Positions 1-7,967 of a stretch of DNA of 64,000 nt are shown here, in pieces. Every line of letters starts with the position of its first letter. Positions within the stretch are counted from its first letter, which is position 1. This stretch comes from Deltaproteobacteria bacterium (lineage in GTDB: Bacteria; Myxococcota; UBA727; VGSZ01): contig JADZDP010000091.1 in NCBI GenBank assembly GCA_020850995.1, positions 1 through 64,000 of the forward strand, read 5' to 3'. The notes under the pieces are model-generated. The model was not told the DNA's origin and ran no database searches. It was given only the letters and a program-made list of their open reading frames with translations. Both the position numbers and the translations under genes were made by a program.

Positions 1-2
1 AC

Positions 3-176
3 CGCGCCGATCGGGTGATGGACTGCTTCGCCGGGTCCGGTTCGACCTTGCTGGCCTGCGACCGCCTCGACCGGCGCTGGGTGGGGATTGAGCGCGACGC
101 CGAGTATCTGGGCATCGCGCACAAGCGCATCGACGACGAGCGTCGGCAGCGGCGCTTGCCATTGCTGCCGAGGTAG
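3..176 (+). CDS. DNA methyltransferase, C-terminal fragment (N6-adenine/N4-cytosine, beta-class type)
   Basis: The window opens inside this gene; only the last 57 residues and the TAG stop are visible. They contain the S-adenosylmethionine-binding motif I (DCFAGSGSTLLA) followed by a WVGIERD strand, the usual end of a site-specific DNA methyltransferase. Finding motif I at the C-terminus means the catalytic (D/N/S)PPY motif lies upstream, the order of beta-class amino-methyltransferases that methylate adenine N6 or cytosine N4. Whether it is a solitary methylase or part of a restriction system cannot be told; no endonuclease is visible downstream. It converges on the potassium channel gene with a 3-base gap. 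Confidence 0.85.
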   Translation, partial: RADRVMDCFAGSGSTLLACDRLDRRWVGIERDAEYLGIAHKRIDDERRQRRLPLLPR

Positions 177-179
177 CGC

Positions 180-1202
180 TCACGCCGGCTGGGCCATCTG
201 CTCCAAGCGATCGATGTCTCGTCGGTGCCCAAGCGAGATCAAGGTGTCGCCGAGGCCGAGCACGGTCTCACCGCCCGGGTTGAACTCCATGTTGCCCGAG
301 CTGCGCTTGATGGCGACCACGATGATGCGGTGCTCGCGCGTCATCGACTCCGAGAGCTTCTTGCCGATGAGCACCGAGCCCTGGCGCACGTAGGTCTCTT
401 CCATCTGCAGCTCGATGTGCTGTGTGCGCGTGGCGAGGTCGATGAAGTCGAGCACGCTCGGCCGCAGCACCGCCTGCACCACGCGGCCACCGCCGAGCAG
501 GTAGGGCGCTACCACGCGGTTTGCCCCCGCGCGCGTCAGCTTGGTCTCGCTGGCGGGGTCTTCGGCGCGCGCCACCACGAAGATCTTCTCGTTCAAGAGC
601 TTGGCCGACAGGGTGATGAACAAGTTGTCGGCGTCGTGTGGCACGGCGGTCACCAGCGCGCGCGCGCGCTCGATGCCCGCCTTCTTGAGCATGTCGTCGG
701 AGGTGGCGTCGCCCTCGAGCGCCACCCCGATGCGCGAGGGGTAGTGCTCGATGAGCTCGTGGTTGCGGTCGATGACGACGAATCCCTGGTTCGCCTGCGC
801 CAGCTCGTCGCAGATGATGCGGCCCATGCGGCCGTAGCCGCACACGATCACGTGGTTCGAGAGGTTGTTCAAGATGCGCTCCGTACGTTGGCGGCCGAGC
901 AGGCGCTGGACCTCGCCCGAGACGATGGATCGGATCACCGAGGTGACGGCCGCGGCCATGGTGAAAGCGCCGCCCAAGATGAGGGCGATGGTGAAGGTAC
1001 GTCCCGTTTGCGAGAGCTCGTGGGTCTCGCCGAAGCCGACGGTGGCGATGGTGATGACGGTCATGTAGAGCGCGTCGAACCAGCTCCACCCCTCGATGCG
1101 GTGGTAGCCGACGCACCCGATCGAGATGAGGACCACGGGCAGCGAGGCGGCGAACAGGATGCGCCGCGCGGTGGGATCGAAGAAGAGCTCGCGCCCGATC
1201 AT
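180..1202 (-). CDS. Two-TM potassium channel with TrkA/RCK domain
   Basis: Predicted inner-membrane K+ channel of 340 residues. A first membrane helix (about residues 14-32) is followed by a pore loop carrying the selectivity filter TVGFGE (about 54-59) and a second helix (about 70-92). Then comes a Rossmann-type RCK_N/TrkA_N domain with the GYGRMG nucleotide-binding turn (about 121-126) and a TrkA_C-like domain near the end. Domain order and length match the MthK/Kch-type ligand-gated channel family. Its ATG overlaps the stop of the FliG-like gene by 4 bases, so the two are probably translationally coupled in the same transcript as sctJ. Function as a K+ channel is well supported; the link to the secretion-type genes is inference. 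Confidence 0.88.
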   Translation of the reverse strand: MIGRELFFDPTARRILFAASLPVVLISIGCVGYHRIEGWSWFDALYMTVITIATVGFGETHELSQTGRTFTIALILGGAFTMAAAVTSVIRSIVSGEVQRLLGRQRTERILNNLSNHVIVCGYGRMGRIICDELAQANQGFVVIDRNHELIEHYPSRIGVALEGDATSDDMLKKAGIERARALVTAVPHDADNLFITLSAKLLNEKIFVVARAEDPASETKLTRAGANRVVAPYLLGGGRVVQAVLRPSVLDFIDLATRTQHIELQMEETYVRQGSVLIGKKLSESMTREHRIIVVAIKRSSGNMEFNPGGETVLGLGDTLISLGHRRDIDRLEQMAQPA

Positions 1203-2212
1203 GCGCGCTCCTCGTAGGCGATGGGCGCCTGACCATAGCGCCCGTCGATCTTGCCGCGCCGCGAGAGGTTCGCCACCACGTCGAGCATGTGATCGCGCAG
1301 CCGTCGCACCTGGCTCTCGTCGATCTCGCGCTCGCGCACGCGATCGAGGTAATCGCCGAGCAGGCGCCCGTGCGCGCGCGGGAAGCGCTGCGCCAGCTGC
1401 CGAATGGTGATGGGATCCTCGACGGAGACGGCGCGCGCCAGCCGATAGAGCCCCGCCTTCTGCAACAGCTCATCGGTGTTGGAGAAGTTGCCGAGCACCT
1501 TGGCCAGGAAGCCGCGCGCCGCCTTGATCTCCATCTGGTCCTGCAGGTCGGCGCGCTTGACGGCGGCGATCAGCTCCTCGGCGTCCTCGGACGGGATGCG
1601 CTGGAGGAATTCGGCGAGGGCGCGCTTGCCGACGGCAAGGAACGCGCACGCGATCTCGTCGGCGCCGATGTGGCGGGCGACGATCACGAGCTCCTTGGCC
1701 GACAGCACCACCAGGTCGCGGAAGGCGAGCCGGGTCAGCTCGCGCTCCAGCGGCATCGACGCAAACTTGGCGTCGAAGCGCGCGCGCACCAGCTTGACCA
1801 CCTCCATGGGCACGCCCTTGAGCTGCTCCCGTGGTGGCATCGCCTCTTGCACCGCCTCCGGCAGGCGTTGGCTGACCTGGCGCGCGATCGACGAGGGCAT
1901 GTGCATGAGCGCGATGGCCACCACGCGCGGGCTCTCTCCCTTGAAGCCGGCGGCGAGCCAGCTCGGCTCGACCCCTTCCAAGCCCTTCATGGCGCGGAAG
2001 GTCATGAGCTGCTTGAGCTCGCGCACCATGAGCGGCACGCGCTTGTCGCGTGGGATCTCGTCGAGCTTCTTGGCCTTCTCGGCCAGGGCCTCGCCGTCGG
2101 CCTCGGGCAAGAGCGCGAACAGCTCCCTGCCGCTGCTGCCGCCAAAGGCGAGCAACGACAAGAGCAGCGTCTGCTGACGGCGATCGAGCGGGTGCAACAG
2201 ACGCGCGAGCAT
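1199..2212 (-). CDS. FliG-like motor-switch/sorting-platform protein
   Basis: A 337-residue soluble helical protein with no signal peptide or membrane segment. The middle part (about 90-125) has an ESPR..ALMHMPS..RQVSQRLPE pattern like the FliG middle-domain EHPQ segment. The stretch around 180-265 (FRDLVVLSAKELVIVARHIG and following) matches the FliG C-terminal switch domain, where FEDLLLL is typical. The length is that of FliG, but the final 60 residues are a different charged extension. It follows sctJ by 25 bases on the same strand and overlaps the channel gene downstream. FliG binds FliF, the flagellar relative of SctJ, so the pairing makes sense. The assignment rests on visual alignment from memory; a SctK-like role is the alternative. 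Confidence 0.6.
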   Translation of the reverse strand: MLARLLHPLDRRQQTLLLSLLAFGGSSGRELFALLPEADGEALAEKAKKLDEIPRDKRVPLMVRELKQLMTFRAMKGLEGVEPSWLAAGFKGESPRVVAIALMHMPSSIARQVSQRLPEAVQEAMPPREQLKGVPMEVVKLVRARFDAKFASMPLERELTRLAFRDLVVLSAKELVIVARHIGADEIACAFLAVGKRALAEFLQRIPSEDAEELIAAVKRADLQDQMEIKAARGFLAKVLGNFSNTDELLQKAGLYRLARAVSVEDPITIRQLAQRFPRAHGRLLGDYLDRVREREIDESQVRRLRDHMLDVVANLSRRGKIDGRYGQAPIAYEERA

Positions 2213-2237
2213 GGGCGACGTTCAGCGCGCGGCCAGG

Positions 2238-3158
2238 TCAGGCGGGCGGGGGCTGGAGCCCGGTTTGCGTGGCGCGCCCGGCCTTGCGCACCGAGGCCAG
2301 CTCGGCCTCGGCCTTGGCCACGCGCTTCTTCAGGCCCATGGAGCGCACCAGCCCGCCCATGCCGAAGGCGATGCCGAGCACCGTCACCGCCAGCGCGCCG
2401 ATCGCGAAGAGCTGCAGGCGCTGGTACGAGCCCTTGTCGGAGAGCTTGAGGCCGAAGGCGGTGGCGGCCGCCGGCGCCTGCTCCACGGCTGACGACGACA
2501 CCACGTCATCGATGAGGTTGCCGGGCTGGTTCTTCTTCATCACCACCGTGACGTTCTGCGGCCGCAGATCCTCGATGGACGCCGCCACCAGGTTGCGCAC
2601 CTCGTCTTCCTTGACCGTGGCGGAGCCGCGCTCGTCGATGGCGTTGAACACGATGGCCACCGACGCCGTCGCCGGCGGCGGCGGCGTGTCGAGGTCGCGC
2701 ACGATGTCTTTGTCGGGCTGCACCACCGACACGTGCGCCTGCACGATGCCCGGCATGCTCTTGAGCTTGCGCTCGATCTCGCCCTGCATGGCCATGAGGA
2801 ACTTGGCCTTCTCCTCGCTCTTGGTGGGGATGAGGCCACCGCCACCGGGCGGGTACACCTCCTTCAGCCCCTGGCTGCGCGAGCGCGGCAGCTTGTTGGC
2901 CACCAGCAGCCGCAGCGCGTCGTCGGCGTCGACGTCCTTCACCAGCACCGCGAAGGTGACCACGCGGCCTTCGATCTTCAGCTTCTCACCGTCGATGCCC
3001 TTGGCGCGCAGCACCACCAGGATCTCGTTGGCCTCGAGCTCCTCGAGGCCCCCGACGACCTCGTGATCCGGGCCGCAGCCGGCGGCGACGGGGACGGCGC
3101 AGGCGAGAAACACCCACAGGAACCGGGCAGGGCGTGCGTTCGTCGACAGGGAGCTCAT
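2238..3158 (-). CDS. sctJ: Type III secretion inner-membrane ring lipoprotein SctJ (YscJ/FliF family)
   Basis: A 306-residue lipoprotein. The start at 3158 is chosen because AAGGAC precedes it by about 6 bases and it gives a clean signal peptide with lipobox VAAGC (Cys28). The body shows the SctJ/FliF ring-building motifs: an EANEILVVLRAKGI segment, an LVANKLPRSRS turn, then EGEIERKL-type and MPGIVQAHVSVVQP segments. A C-terminal transmembrane helix (about 250-275) and a short basic tail follow. SctJ forms the MS-like inner-membrane ring of injectisomes. It is the first gene of a minus-strand unit with the FliG-like and K+ channel genes. No secretin, export gate or ATPase gene lies in the window, so it is either an outlying part of a dispersed system or an orphan. 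Confidence 0.85.
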   Translation of the reverse strand: MSSLSTNARPARFLWVFLACAVPVAAGCGPDHEVVGGLEELEANEILVVLRAKGIDGEKLKIEGRVVTFAVLVKDVDADDALRLLVANKLPRSRSQGLKEVYPPGGGGLIPTKSEEKAKFLMAMQGEIERKLKSMPGIVQAHVSVVQPDKDIVRDLDTPPPPATASVAIVFNAIDERGSATVKEDEVRNLVAASIEDLRPQNVTVVMKKNQPGNLIDDVVSSSAVEQAPAAATAFGLKLSDKGSYQRLQLFAIGALAVTVLGIAFGMGGLVRSMGLKKRVAKAEAELASVRKAGRATQTGLQPPPA

Positions 3159-3458
3159 GGCCGTCCTTGGTCGGCGCGCGGCCGGCTCGGCACGCGCGGT
3201 GGGGAAGTCTCCGCCATCCGGGTCGCCGGTGTCGAGGGCGCAAGGCCCTGTCGGGGCGCGCCCGCGGGACTGCCCTTCCGACCCGCCGCGCTCATCCCGA
3301 CATCGGTTGGGCGGCGGCTTGGCCGGCGCCGGGCAGGTGGGTCCCAGGTCACAGGAGGGGGTGATCCCACGGTGAGACAGTCGGTGGCGCTTTTGCCGGG
3401 GAACAAGCGCGCCGATACACTTCTTTGAGATCAGTCGACCGGCCACGAGGTGTCTGCC
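3159..3458. other. Divergent intergenic region upstream of sctJ
   Basis: About 300 bases separate the divergent sctJ and membrane-protein starts. Only the ribosome-binding sites AAGGAC (for sctJ) and GAGG (before 3459) are recognisable; promoters for both directions must lie here, but no convincing -35/-10 pair could be picked out. Overlapping reading frames here are low-complexity Arg/Pro/Gly translations and are not believed. Confidence 0.5.
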
Positions 3459-4343
3459 ATGCGCTGCACGTTCTCTCCCGAGTCTGCACCGGAACCCACC
3501 GCTTGCGGCAGCACCGCCGGCCGGGAGCGCTGCCTCTTCACATCAGTGATGATGCTCGGCGCGCTCTTTGGGCTGATGGCATCACCGGCGGTGCGCCTGC
3601 CCATGGTCACCATCTTCGTGGTCATCGGCATCCCGCTCCTCACCTTCGCCGTGGCGGCCCCGTCGCGCCTGGGCCTGTCGCGCGAGCTGGGCCTCTTGCT
3701 GCGCGGCATCGAGGCCAACGCGCTGTCGGCGCTGTTGTTCGTGAGCGGGCGCTTCGACGACGCGCGCGCCGTGCTGTTGCGCCAGCGCGTGCGCGTGGAG
3801 AACGCCTACGCTGCGGGCACCGGGCCGCTCGCGCAGATCGTCGCCTCCGACCCGCTGCGCCTGCACCACCTGCGCCGCCTCGGCATGTTCGGCGCCGTGC
3901 TGGCCGTGGTGGCAGGCAACGCCCTGCCCTTGGTGTTCCCGCAGACCTACACCTGGGGCGACGACGCTGGCGCCCTCGGCGTGCTCGCGCTCGACGTGCT
4001 CACCATCGGCCTGGCCTCGCGCCTGGTCACCGAGCGCATGGCCATTCGTCTGCTCGAGACCACGCACGCCCTCGGCGGCGGCGGCGTCTGGTCGGCGCGC
4101 GCGCGCGTGGTGCCGCTCTCGACGATGCTCGGCACGGCCATGGGCGCGGTGGGCGCGCTGGTGGTGTTGGCCACGGCGGCGGGCGCCTCGGCGGTGGAGA
4201 CCGCGTGGCTCTTCGACGTCGACATGGTGGCGGCGGGGCTGTGGTTCATCCGCGAGACCGCGCCGCTCGCGCTGCCCTTGGGCGTGGGCATCGGCGGCGT
4301 CATGGGCGCGGCCGCCGGCTTGGCGCAATCGCCGCAGCGTTGA
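3459..4343 (+). CDS. Hypothetical polytopic membrane protein
   Basis: About 294 residues, not recognised as a named family. It shows hydrophobic segments near residues 28-65, 145-160, 170-185, 225-250 and 265-285, so roughly five or six membrane helices. A central soluble stretch (about 70-140) contains RFDDARAVLLRQRVRVENAYAA. ATG 3459 is preferred over GTG 3450 because GAGG lies 8 bases upstream of the ATG. It stands alone between a divergent sctJ and a possible terminator before plsC. Glycine- and alanine-rich helices suggest a small integral membrane protein; no catalytic motif is visible. Confidence 0.6.
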   Translation: MRCTFSPESAPEPTACGSTAGRERCLFTSVMMLGALFGLMASPAVRLPMVTIFVVIGIPLLTFAVAAPSRLGLSRELGLLLRGIEANALSALLFVSGRFDDARAVLLRQRVRVENAYAAGTGPLAQIVASDPLRLHHLRRLGMFGAVLAVVAGNALPLVFPQTYTWGDDAGALGVLALDVLTIGLASRLVTERMAIRLLETTHALGGGGVWSARARVVPLSTMLGTAMGAVGALVVLATAAGASAVETAWLFDVDMVAAGLWFIRETAPLALPLGVGIGGVMGAAAGLAQSPQR

Positions 4344-4370
4344 CCCGATAGTCACGATTCCGCAGACCGT

Positions 4371-4403
4371 CCCCGCCTTCGCACAGGCGGGGATTGTCGT
4401 TTT
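4371..4403 (+). terminator. Possible intrinsic terminator
   Basis: A perfect 7-bp inverted repeat CCCCGCC/GGCGGGG (4371-4377 and 4386-4392) with an 8-base loop is followed by ATTGTCGTTTT. It lies 27 bases after the stop of the membrane protein and before plsC. The T-tract is short, so termination strength is uncertain. Confidence 0.4.
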
Positions 4404-4429
4404 CGGCGCGCTTTGCGACAAAAACCCAC

Positions 4430-5260
4430 ATGAGCCACCATCGCGACGACGTCGAGCAGGTGTTGGAGCACATCAGGCCCGTGCGCGCGCATCCCCGCAT
4501 GACGCGCACGCCATTCTTCAAGGTGGTGGGCATCACCTTCGAGGCCACGCTGCGCACGCTCGGGGGCTTCGCGCTCGGCCGCGACCCGGTCGCTGTGGGC
4601 GACGCGGTCTTGCAGAACTGGTGGCCTCGGGTGTTCCGTGCCGGCAACGCGAGCTTGCGGGTGCGGGGGCGCAAGCACCTTGCGCCTGGGCAGGCCTACG
4701 TCATCATGTCGAACCACTGCTCGGCGCTCGACATCCCCGCGGTGGTGGGCGCGGCACGCGGGCCCGTGCGCATGGTGACCAAGCAGGAGCTCATCAACGT
4801 GCCCTTGTGGGGCTACGCCATGCACCGCGCGGGCTTCATCCCCGTGGATCGCAAGAACCGCGTCAAGGCCATCCACCAGCTCGACGCCGCCAACGACATC
4901 CTGCGGCGGGGTGTGTCGGTGTGGATCTCGCCCGAGGGCACGCGCGCGCGCGACGGCCGCTTGCACGGGTTCAAGAAGGGCGGCTTCCACATCGCGCTCG
5001 GCCTGGGGGTGCCCATCGTGCCGGCGTGGATCGAGGGCACGCAGGACTGCATCGCCCCCGACCAACTGCGCGTCCGCGAAGACGGTGACGTCGAGGTGCG
5101 CTTCGGCACGCCCATCGACACCACGGGCATGGGCAAGGGCGACATGCCGGCGCTGATGGAGCGCGTGCGCGCCGAGATCCTCGCGCTGTCGGGTCGCGCC
5201 GCCGAGGTCGACGCCGCGCCGCGCGCGATGGTGACGGAGCCCATCCGCAAGGCGAGCTGA
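4430..5260 (+). CDS. plsC: 1-acyl-sn-glycerol-3-phosphate acyltransferase (PlsC family)
   Basis: A 276-residue lysophospholipid acyltransferase that transfers an acyl chain to 1-acylglycerol-3-phosphate to make phosphatidic acid at the inner membrane. All four family blocks are visible in order: the catalytic NHCSALD (NHx4D, about residue 100), FIPVDRKNR (block II), SPEGTR (block III, phosphate binding) and PIVPAWIEG (block IV). ATG 4430 is chosen over an upstream in-frame TTG because it gives a normal N-terminus and follows the hairpin at 4371-4403. It is convergent with the FG-GAP gene downstream, only 14 bases away. Acyl-chain and acceptor specificity cannot be judged, so it could be a paralogue rather than the housekeeping enzyme. 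Confidence 0.85.
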   Translation: MSHHRDDVEQVLEHIRPVRAHPRMTRTPFFKVVGITFEATLRTLGGFALGRDPVAVGDAVLQNWWPRVFRAGNASLRVRGRKHLAPGQAYVIMSNHCSALDIPAVVGAARGPVRMVTKQELINVPLWGYAMHRAGFIPVDRKNRVKAIHQLDAANDILRRGVSVWISPEGTRARDGRLHGFKKGGFHIALGLGVPIVPAWIEGTQDCIAPDQLRVREDGDVEVRFGTPIDTTGMGKGDMPALMERVRAEILALSGRAAEVDAAPRAMVTEPIRKAS

Positions 5261-5274
5261 GCGAGCGGGGCCGT

Positions 5275-6600
5275 TCAGGGCGCGCGGCGGCGCGCGGCGC
5301 CCGTGGTCAATCGCAGCACTGCGAGCTTGGTGACGCCCCCCTTGGGCGCGCCGATCAACGCCACACCGGGCAGCGCCGGCATGGGCACTACGTGGATGAA
5401 GGACGGCACCTCCCACACCGTGACGGGATCGAGCGCGAAGCCTCCAGCGCTACCGAGGTGCAGCGCGGCGCGGGCGGGCTCGCCGAGGTCCAAGAGGTCG
5501 GCGGTGCCGTCGCCGTCGAAGTCGACGGACACCACCGGCATGGCGCCATCCATGCGCCCGGCGCGAACGTCGGCCTTGGCGCTGAGCGAGAGCGGCGCGC
5601 CCTCGCCCACGCGTACCCGCACCGGCACCTTGCCGGTGAGCAGCACGCCAGAGAGCGACACCAGGCTGGTGTCGACCTCGGCCACCACGAGCTCGCGGCC
5701 GCGCACGCCGAGCGGTGCCGCCAGCCCCTCGCGCTGCCACAGGGGCCGCGCCGTAGCGAAGGGCGTGCGCTGCTCGCCGCCCACCACGAAGGCCTGGCTC
5801 CTCTCGGGGATGGCGCCGCGCGTGACGCCGACGATGGCCTCGACGCGCGGGTCACCCTCGACGTCTGCCAGGCGCACGCGCAGGTCGGCGTCGTCGCCGG
5901 CGCCCACGGCGCCCGCGAGGTCGCGGCTCACGACCGGTGTCTCGGCGAGCGCGTCAGCGTCGCGCCGAAACACCGTCAGGCGCCCCTCGTGCACCAGCGC
6001 CAGGTCGAGGTCGCCGTCGCCGTCCACGTCGACGTCGTGGAGGCGGGGCGCGTAGAGCGAGAGCGCCGCGTCGTAGCCGCGCTCGGGGCGCAAGCCACGG
6101 TGCACGCGGCCCGAGTAGGCGCGCGCTTGGTGGCTGAGCGCCAGCATGCGCGCTGGGCCCGGGCCCTTGACGATCACGCCCTCGACCACGAGCGCACGCA
6201 GCTCGCCCCGCGCGGCGCCGGCCTTGCCGCACAGGTCGGCGACGTAGAGCGCGCCGGCGTCGGGCACGGTGAACAGCGAGCGCCCAAGGACGAGGCGATC
6301 GCCCTCGACGTCCGTGACCCCAGCGGCGTCTTGCAGCACAACTTGATCGCCCTTGGCGCCGGGGAGGGGGCAGGCGTCGACGAACAGCGCCCCCATTGGC
6401 ACCGGTGCGACGCCACGCGGCGCTAGGTCGCGCGCGTCGAAGCGCGCCAGGCGCCGCGTGCCCTGCGCGGTGGCGCTGACCCACAGCTCCGGGTGCTCGC
6501 CGCCGACGTAGAGCGCGTCGACGGCCGCGCCTTGGATCGCCAAGGTCGGCGCCGGAGCGGCGACCAGGAACACGAGCCAGGCCAGCGCCGTCGACGCCAC
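5275..6600 (-). CDS. Exported FG-GAP/VCBS-repeat protein
   Basis: A 441-residue secreted protein with an N-terminal signal peptide (hydrophobic LAWLVFLVAAPAPTLA, about 6-21) and no lipobox. At least two calcium-binding-like FG-GAP/VCBS cores are visible, DVDGDGDLDLALV (about 190-202) and VDFDGDGTADLLDLG (about 358-372), as in integrin-like beta-propellers. The start is GTG 6600. It is divergent from the lgt-like gene, with 90 bases between them that must hold both promoters. Likely an extracytoplasmic propeller or structural protein; no catalytic residues were identified. Confidence 0.75.
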   Translation of the reverse strand: MASTALAWLVFLVAAPAPTLAIQGAAVDALYVGGEHPELWVSATAQGTRRLARFDARDLAPRGVAPVPMGALFVDACPLPGAKGDQVVLQDAAGVTDVEGDRLVLGRSLFTVPDAGALYVADLCGKAGAARGELRALVVEGVIVKGPGPARMLALSHQARAYSGRVHRGLRPERGYDAALSLYAPRLHDVDVDGDGDLDLALVHEGRLTVFRRDADALAETPVVSRDLAGAVGAGDDADLRVRLADVEGDPRVEAIVGVTRGAIPERSQAFVVGGEQRTPFATARPLWQREGLAAPLGVRGRELVVAEVDTSLVSLSGVLLTGKVPVRVRVGEGAPLSLSAKADVRAGRMDGAMPVVSVDFDGDGTADLLDLGEPARAALHLGSAGGFALDPVTVWEVPSFIHVVPMPALPGVALIGAPKGGVTKLAVLRLTTGAARRRAP

Positions 6601-6690
6601 GGCGCCTGCTCACACAGCGGGCCCGCCTCGGCAAGGCACGTCGACGAGGCGGCGCTTTCGCGCGCGCGCTGGGTGTGGCAACGAGGGAGC

Positions 6691-7548
6691 ATGCGGCCCG
6701 TCCTCTTCGACGCGTTCGGCGCGTCGGTGCAAAGCTACCCGGCGCTGGTGGTGCTCGCCACCGCGCTCGGGGTGGGGGTAGGCGTGGCGCTGGCCCGGCG
6801 CGATGGGCGCCCGTGGCGCGACCTGGTCGACCTCGCCATCGTCATCGTGGTGGGCGCCCTGCTCGGGGCCAAGGTGTTTCACACGCTCTTCGAGGCCGAG
6901 GGCCACCACCTCACCGACGGGCGCATCGCCACCGGCGTGGTCGACCTGCTCCGCGATGATCCCTGGCACTGGGCGCGGCTGTTCGAGGCGGGCTACGTGT
7001 TCTACGGCGCCGTGGTGGGCGCCTTCCTCATCGGCTGGCTGTTCCTGGTGCGCCGTCGCCTGCCCGATCGCTGGAGCGTCGGCGACTACGCCACGCCCGG
7101 CTTGCTCGCGGGCGTGTTGGTCGGGCGCGTCGGCTGCTTCCTCGGCGGCTGCTGCTACGGCCGCGCCACCGACGTGCCCTGGGCGGTGGCCTTCCCCGCC
7201 GGGCACGCCACGCAGGGTGCGCTGGTGCACCCGGTGCAGCTCTACGACGCGGCCTTTGGGCTCGTGGGCCTGGTCGCAACCGCGCTCTTGTATTCGCGCC
7301 GTCGCTTCGGCGGCGAGGCGCTGTGCGCGTTCTTCGCGGCGTACTCGATCTACCGCTTCGCGACCGAGCTGGTGCGCGCCGACGCCGATCGCGGCCTGTG
7401 GCTCGGCGGCACCTTCTCCACGTCGCAGCTGGTGGCGCTGGTGACGCTACCCATCGCGCTCATCACCTGGCGGCGCGCCCTCGCGCTGGCGCGCGCAGGC
7501 AAGCTCCGCCGCCCCACCGAACCGCTGCCGCCCGAGGACCCCGCATGA
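6691..7548 (+). CDS. Prolipoprotein diacylglyceryl transferase-like membrane enzyme (divergent Lgt)
   Basis: A 285-residue polytopic protein of the Lgt family, which moves diacylglycerol from phosphatidylglycerol onto the lipobox cysteine of prolipoproteins. It has about seven hydrophobic helices, the Lgt signature arginine in GRVGCFLGGCCYGR (about 150-163), and the family-typical PWAV.FP and HPVQLYDA blocks. Two departures from E. coli-type Lgt stand out: the usual HGG(L/I)G loop reads FYGAVVGA, and the GRxGNF asparagine is cysteine. It may therefore be a divergent or specialised Lgt. ATG 6691 has GAGGGA 4 bases upstream. It heads a tightly overlapping operon through 10062. Confidence 0.75.
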   Translation: MRPVLFDAFGASVQSYPALVVLATALGVGVGVALARRDGRPWRDLVDLAIVIVVGALLGAKVFHTLFEAEGHHLTDGRIATGVVDLLRDDPWHWARLFEAGYVFYGAVVGAFLIGWLFLVRRRLPDRWSVGDYATPGLLAGVLVGRVGCFLGGCCYGRATDVPWAVAFPAGHATQGALVHPVQLYDAAFGLVGLVATALLYSRRRFGGEALCAFFAAYSIYRFATELVRADADRGLWLGGTFSTSQLVALVTLPIALITWRRALALARAGKLRRPTEPLPPEDPA

Positions 7549-7967
7549 CCGCGCTCGCGCTCACCCTCATCATCGCCGCCGGCCCCGACCCGTGCGCCGG
7601 CGTGCTCGACCGCACCGCCACCTGTGCCGCCCCCGACGAGGTGGCGGCCACGGTGACGCCCGACCAGGCCGCCGGCGCCGACCCGCTCGGCATCGCGGGC
7701 ATGGTCGCGCCCGAGGCGCTGCCCTCGAAGCTCGCGCTGGTTGCCGCGGCGCTGGGCATGGGCGGCACCGCTGCCATCGGCGCCAGCTACGCGGTGACGC
7801 CTCCTGGCGAGACGGCCGAGGAGCGACAGACGCGCCGCGTGGTCCGCGTGGGCGGCATGTCGGCGATCGCGCTGTCGGGGCTGGTGGGCGGCGCGGCCAT
7901 CGCCTTGGCGGTGTTCGACCCGTCGAGCGGCAAGGCGCGCTTCCAGCTCATCGAGGAGAACGAATGA
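7545..7967 (+). CDS. Small hypothetical membrane/exported protein
   Basis: A 140-residue protein whose ATG overlaps the lgt-like stop (ATGA). It has a short N-terminal hydrophobic stretch (about 3-14), two Cys residues near the mature start, and two glycine-rich predicted membrane helices (about 65-82 and 105-125). The tail is charged and acidic. No family recognised. Its place in the operon between the Lgt-like enzyme and two exported proteins suggests envelope function. Confidence 0.6.
   Translation: MTALALTLIIAAGPDPCAGVLDRTATCAAPDEVAATVTPDQAAGADPLGIAGMVAPEALPSKLALVAAALGMGGTAAIGASYAVTPPGETAEERQTRRVVRVGGMSAIALSGLVGGAAIALAVFDPSSGKARFQLIEENE

Noticed and set aside
225..1217. A long plus-strand reading frame opposite the K+ channel
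   Set aside because: It is rich in Ala/Arg/His/Asp with no domain, and the minus strand encodes an obvious channel.
3159..3446. N-terminal extension of sctJ to 3446
   Set aside because: The extension has no homology-like pattern, and ATG 3158 has a ribosome-binding site and begins a proper lipoprotein signal.
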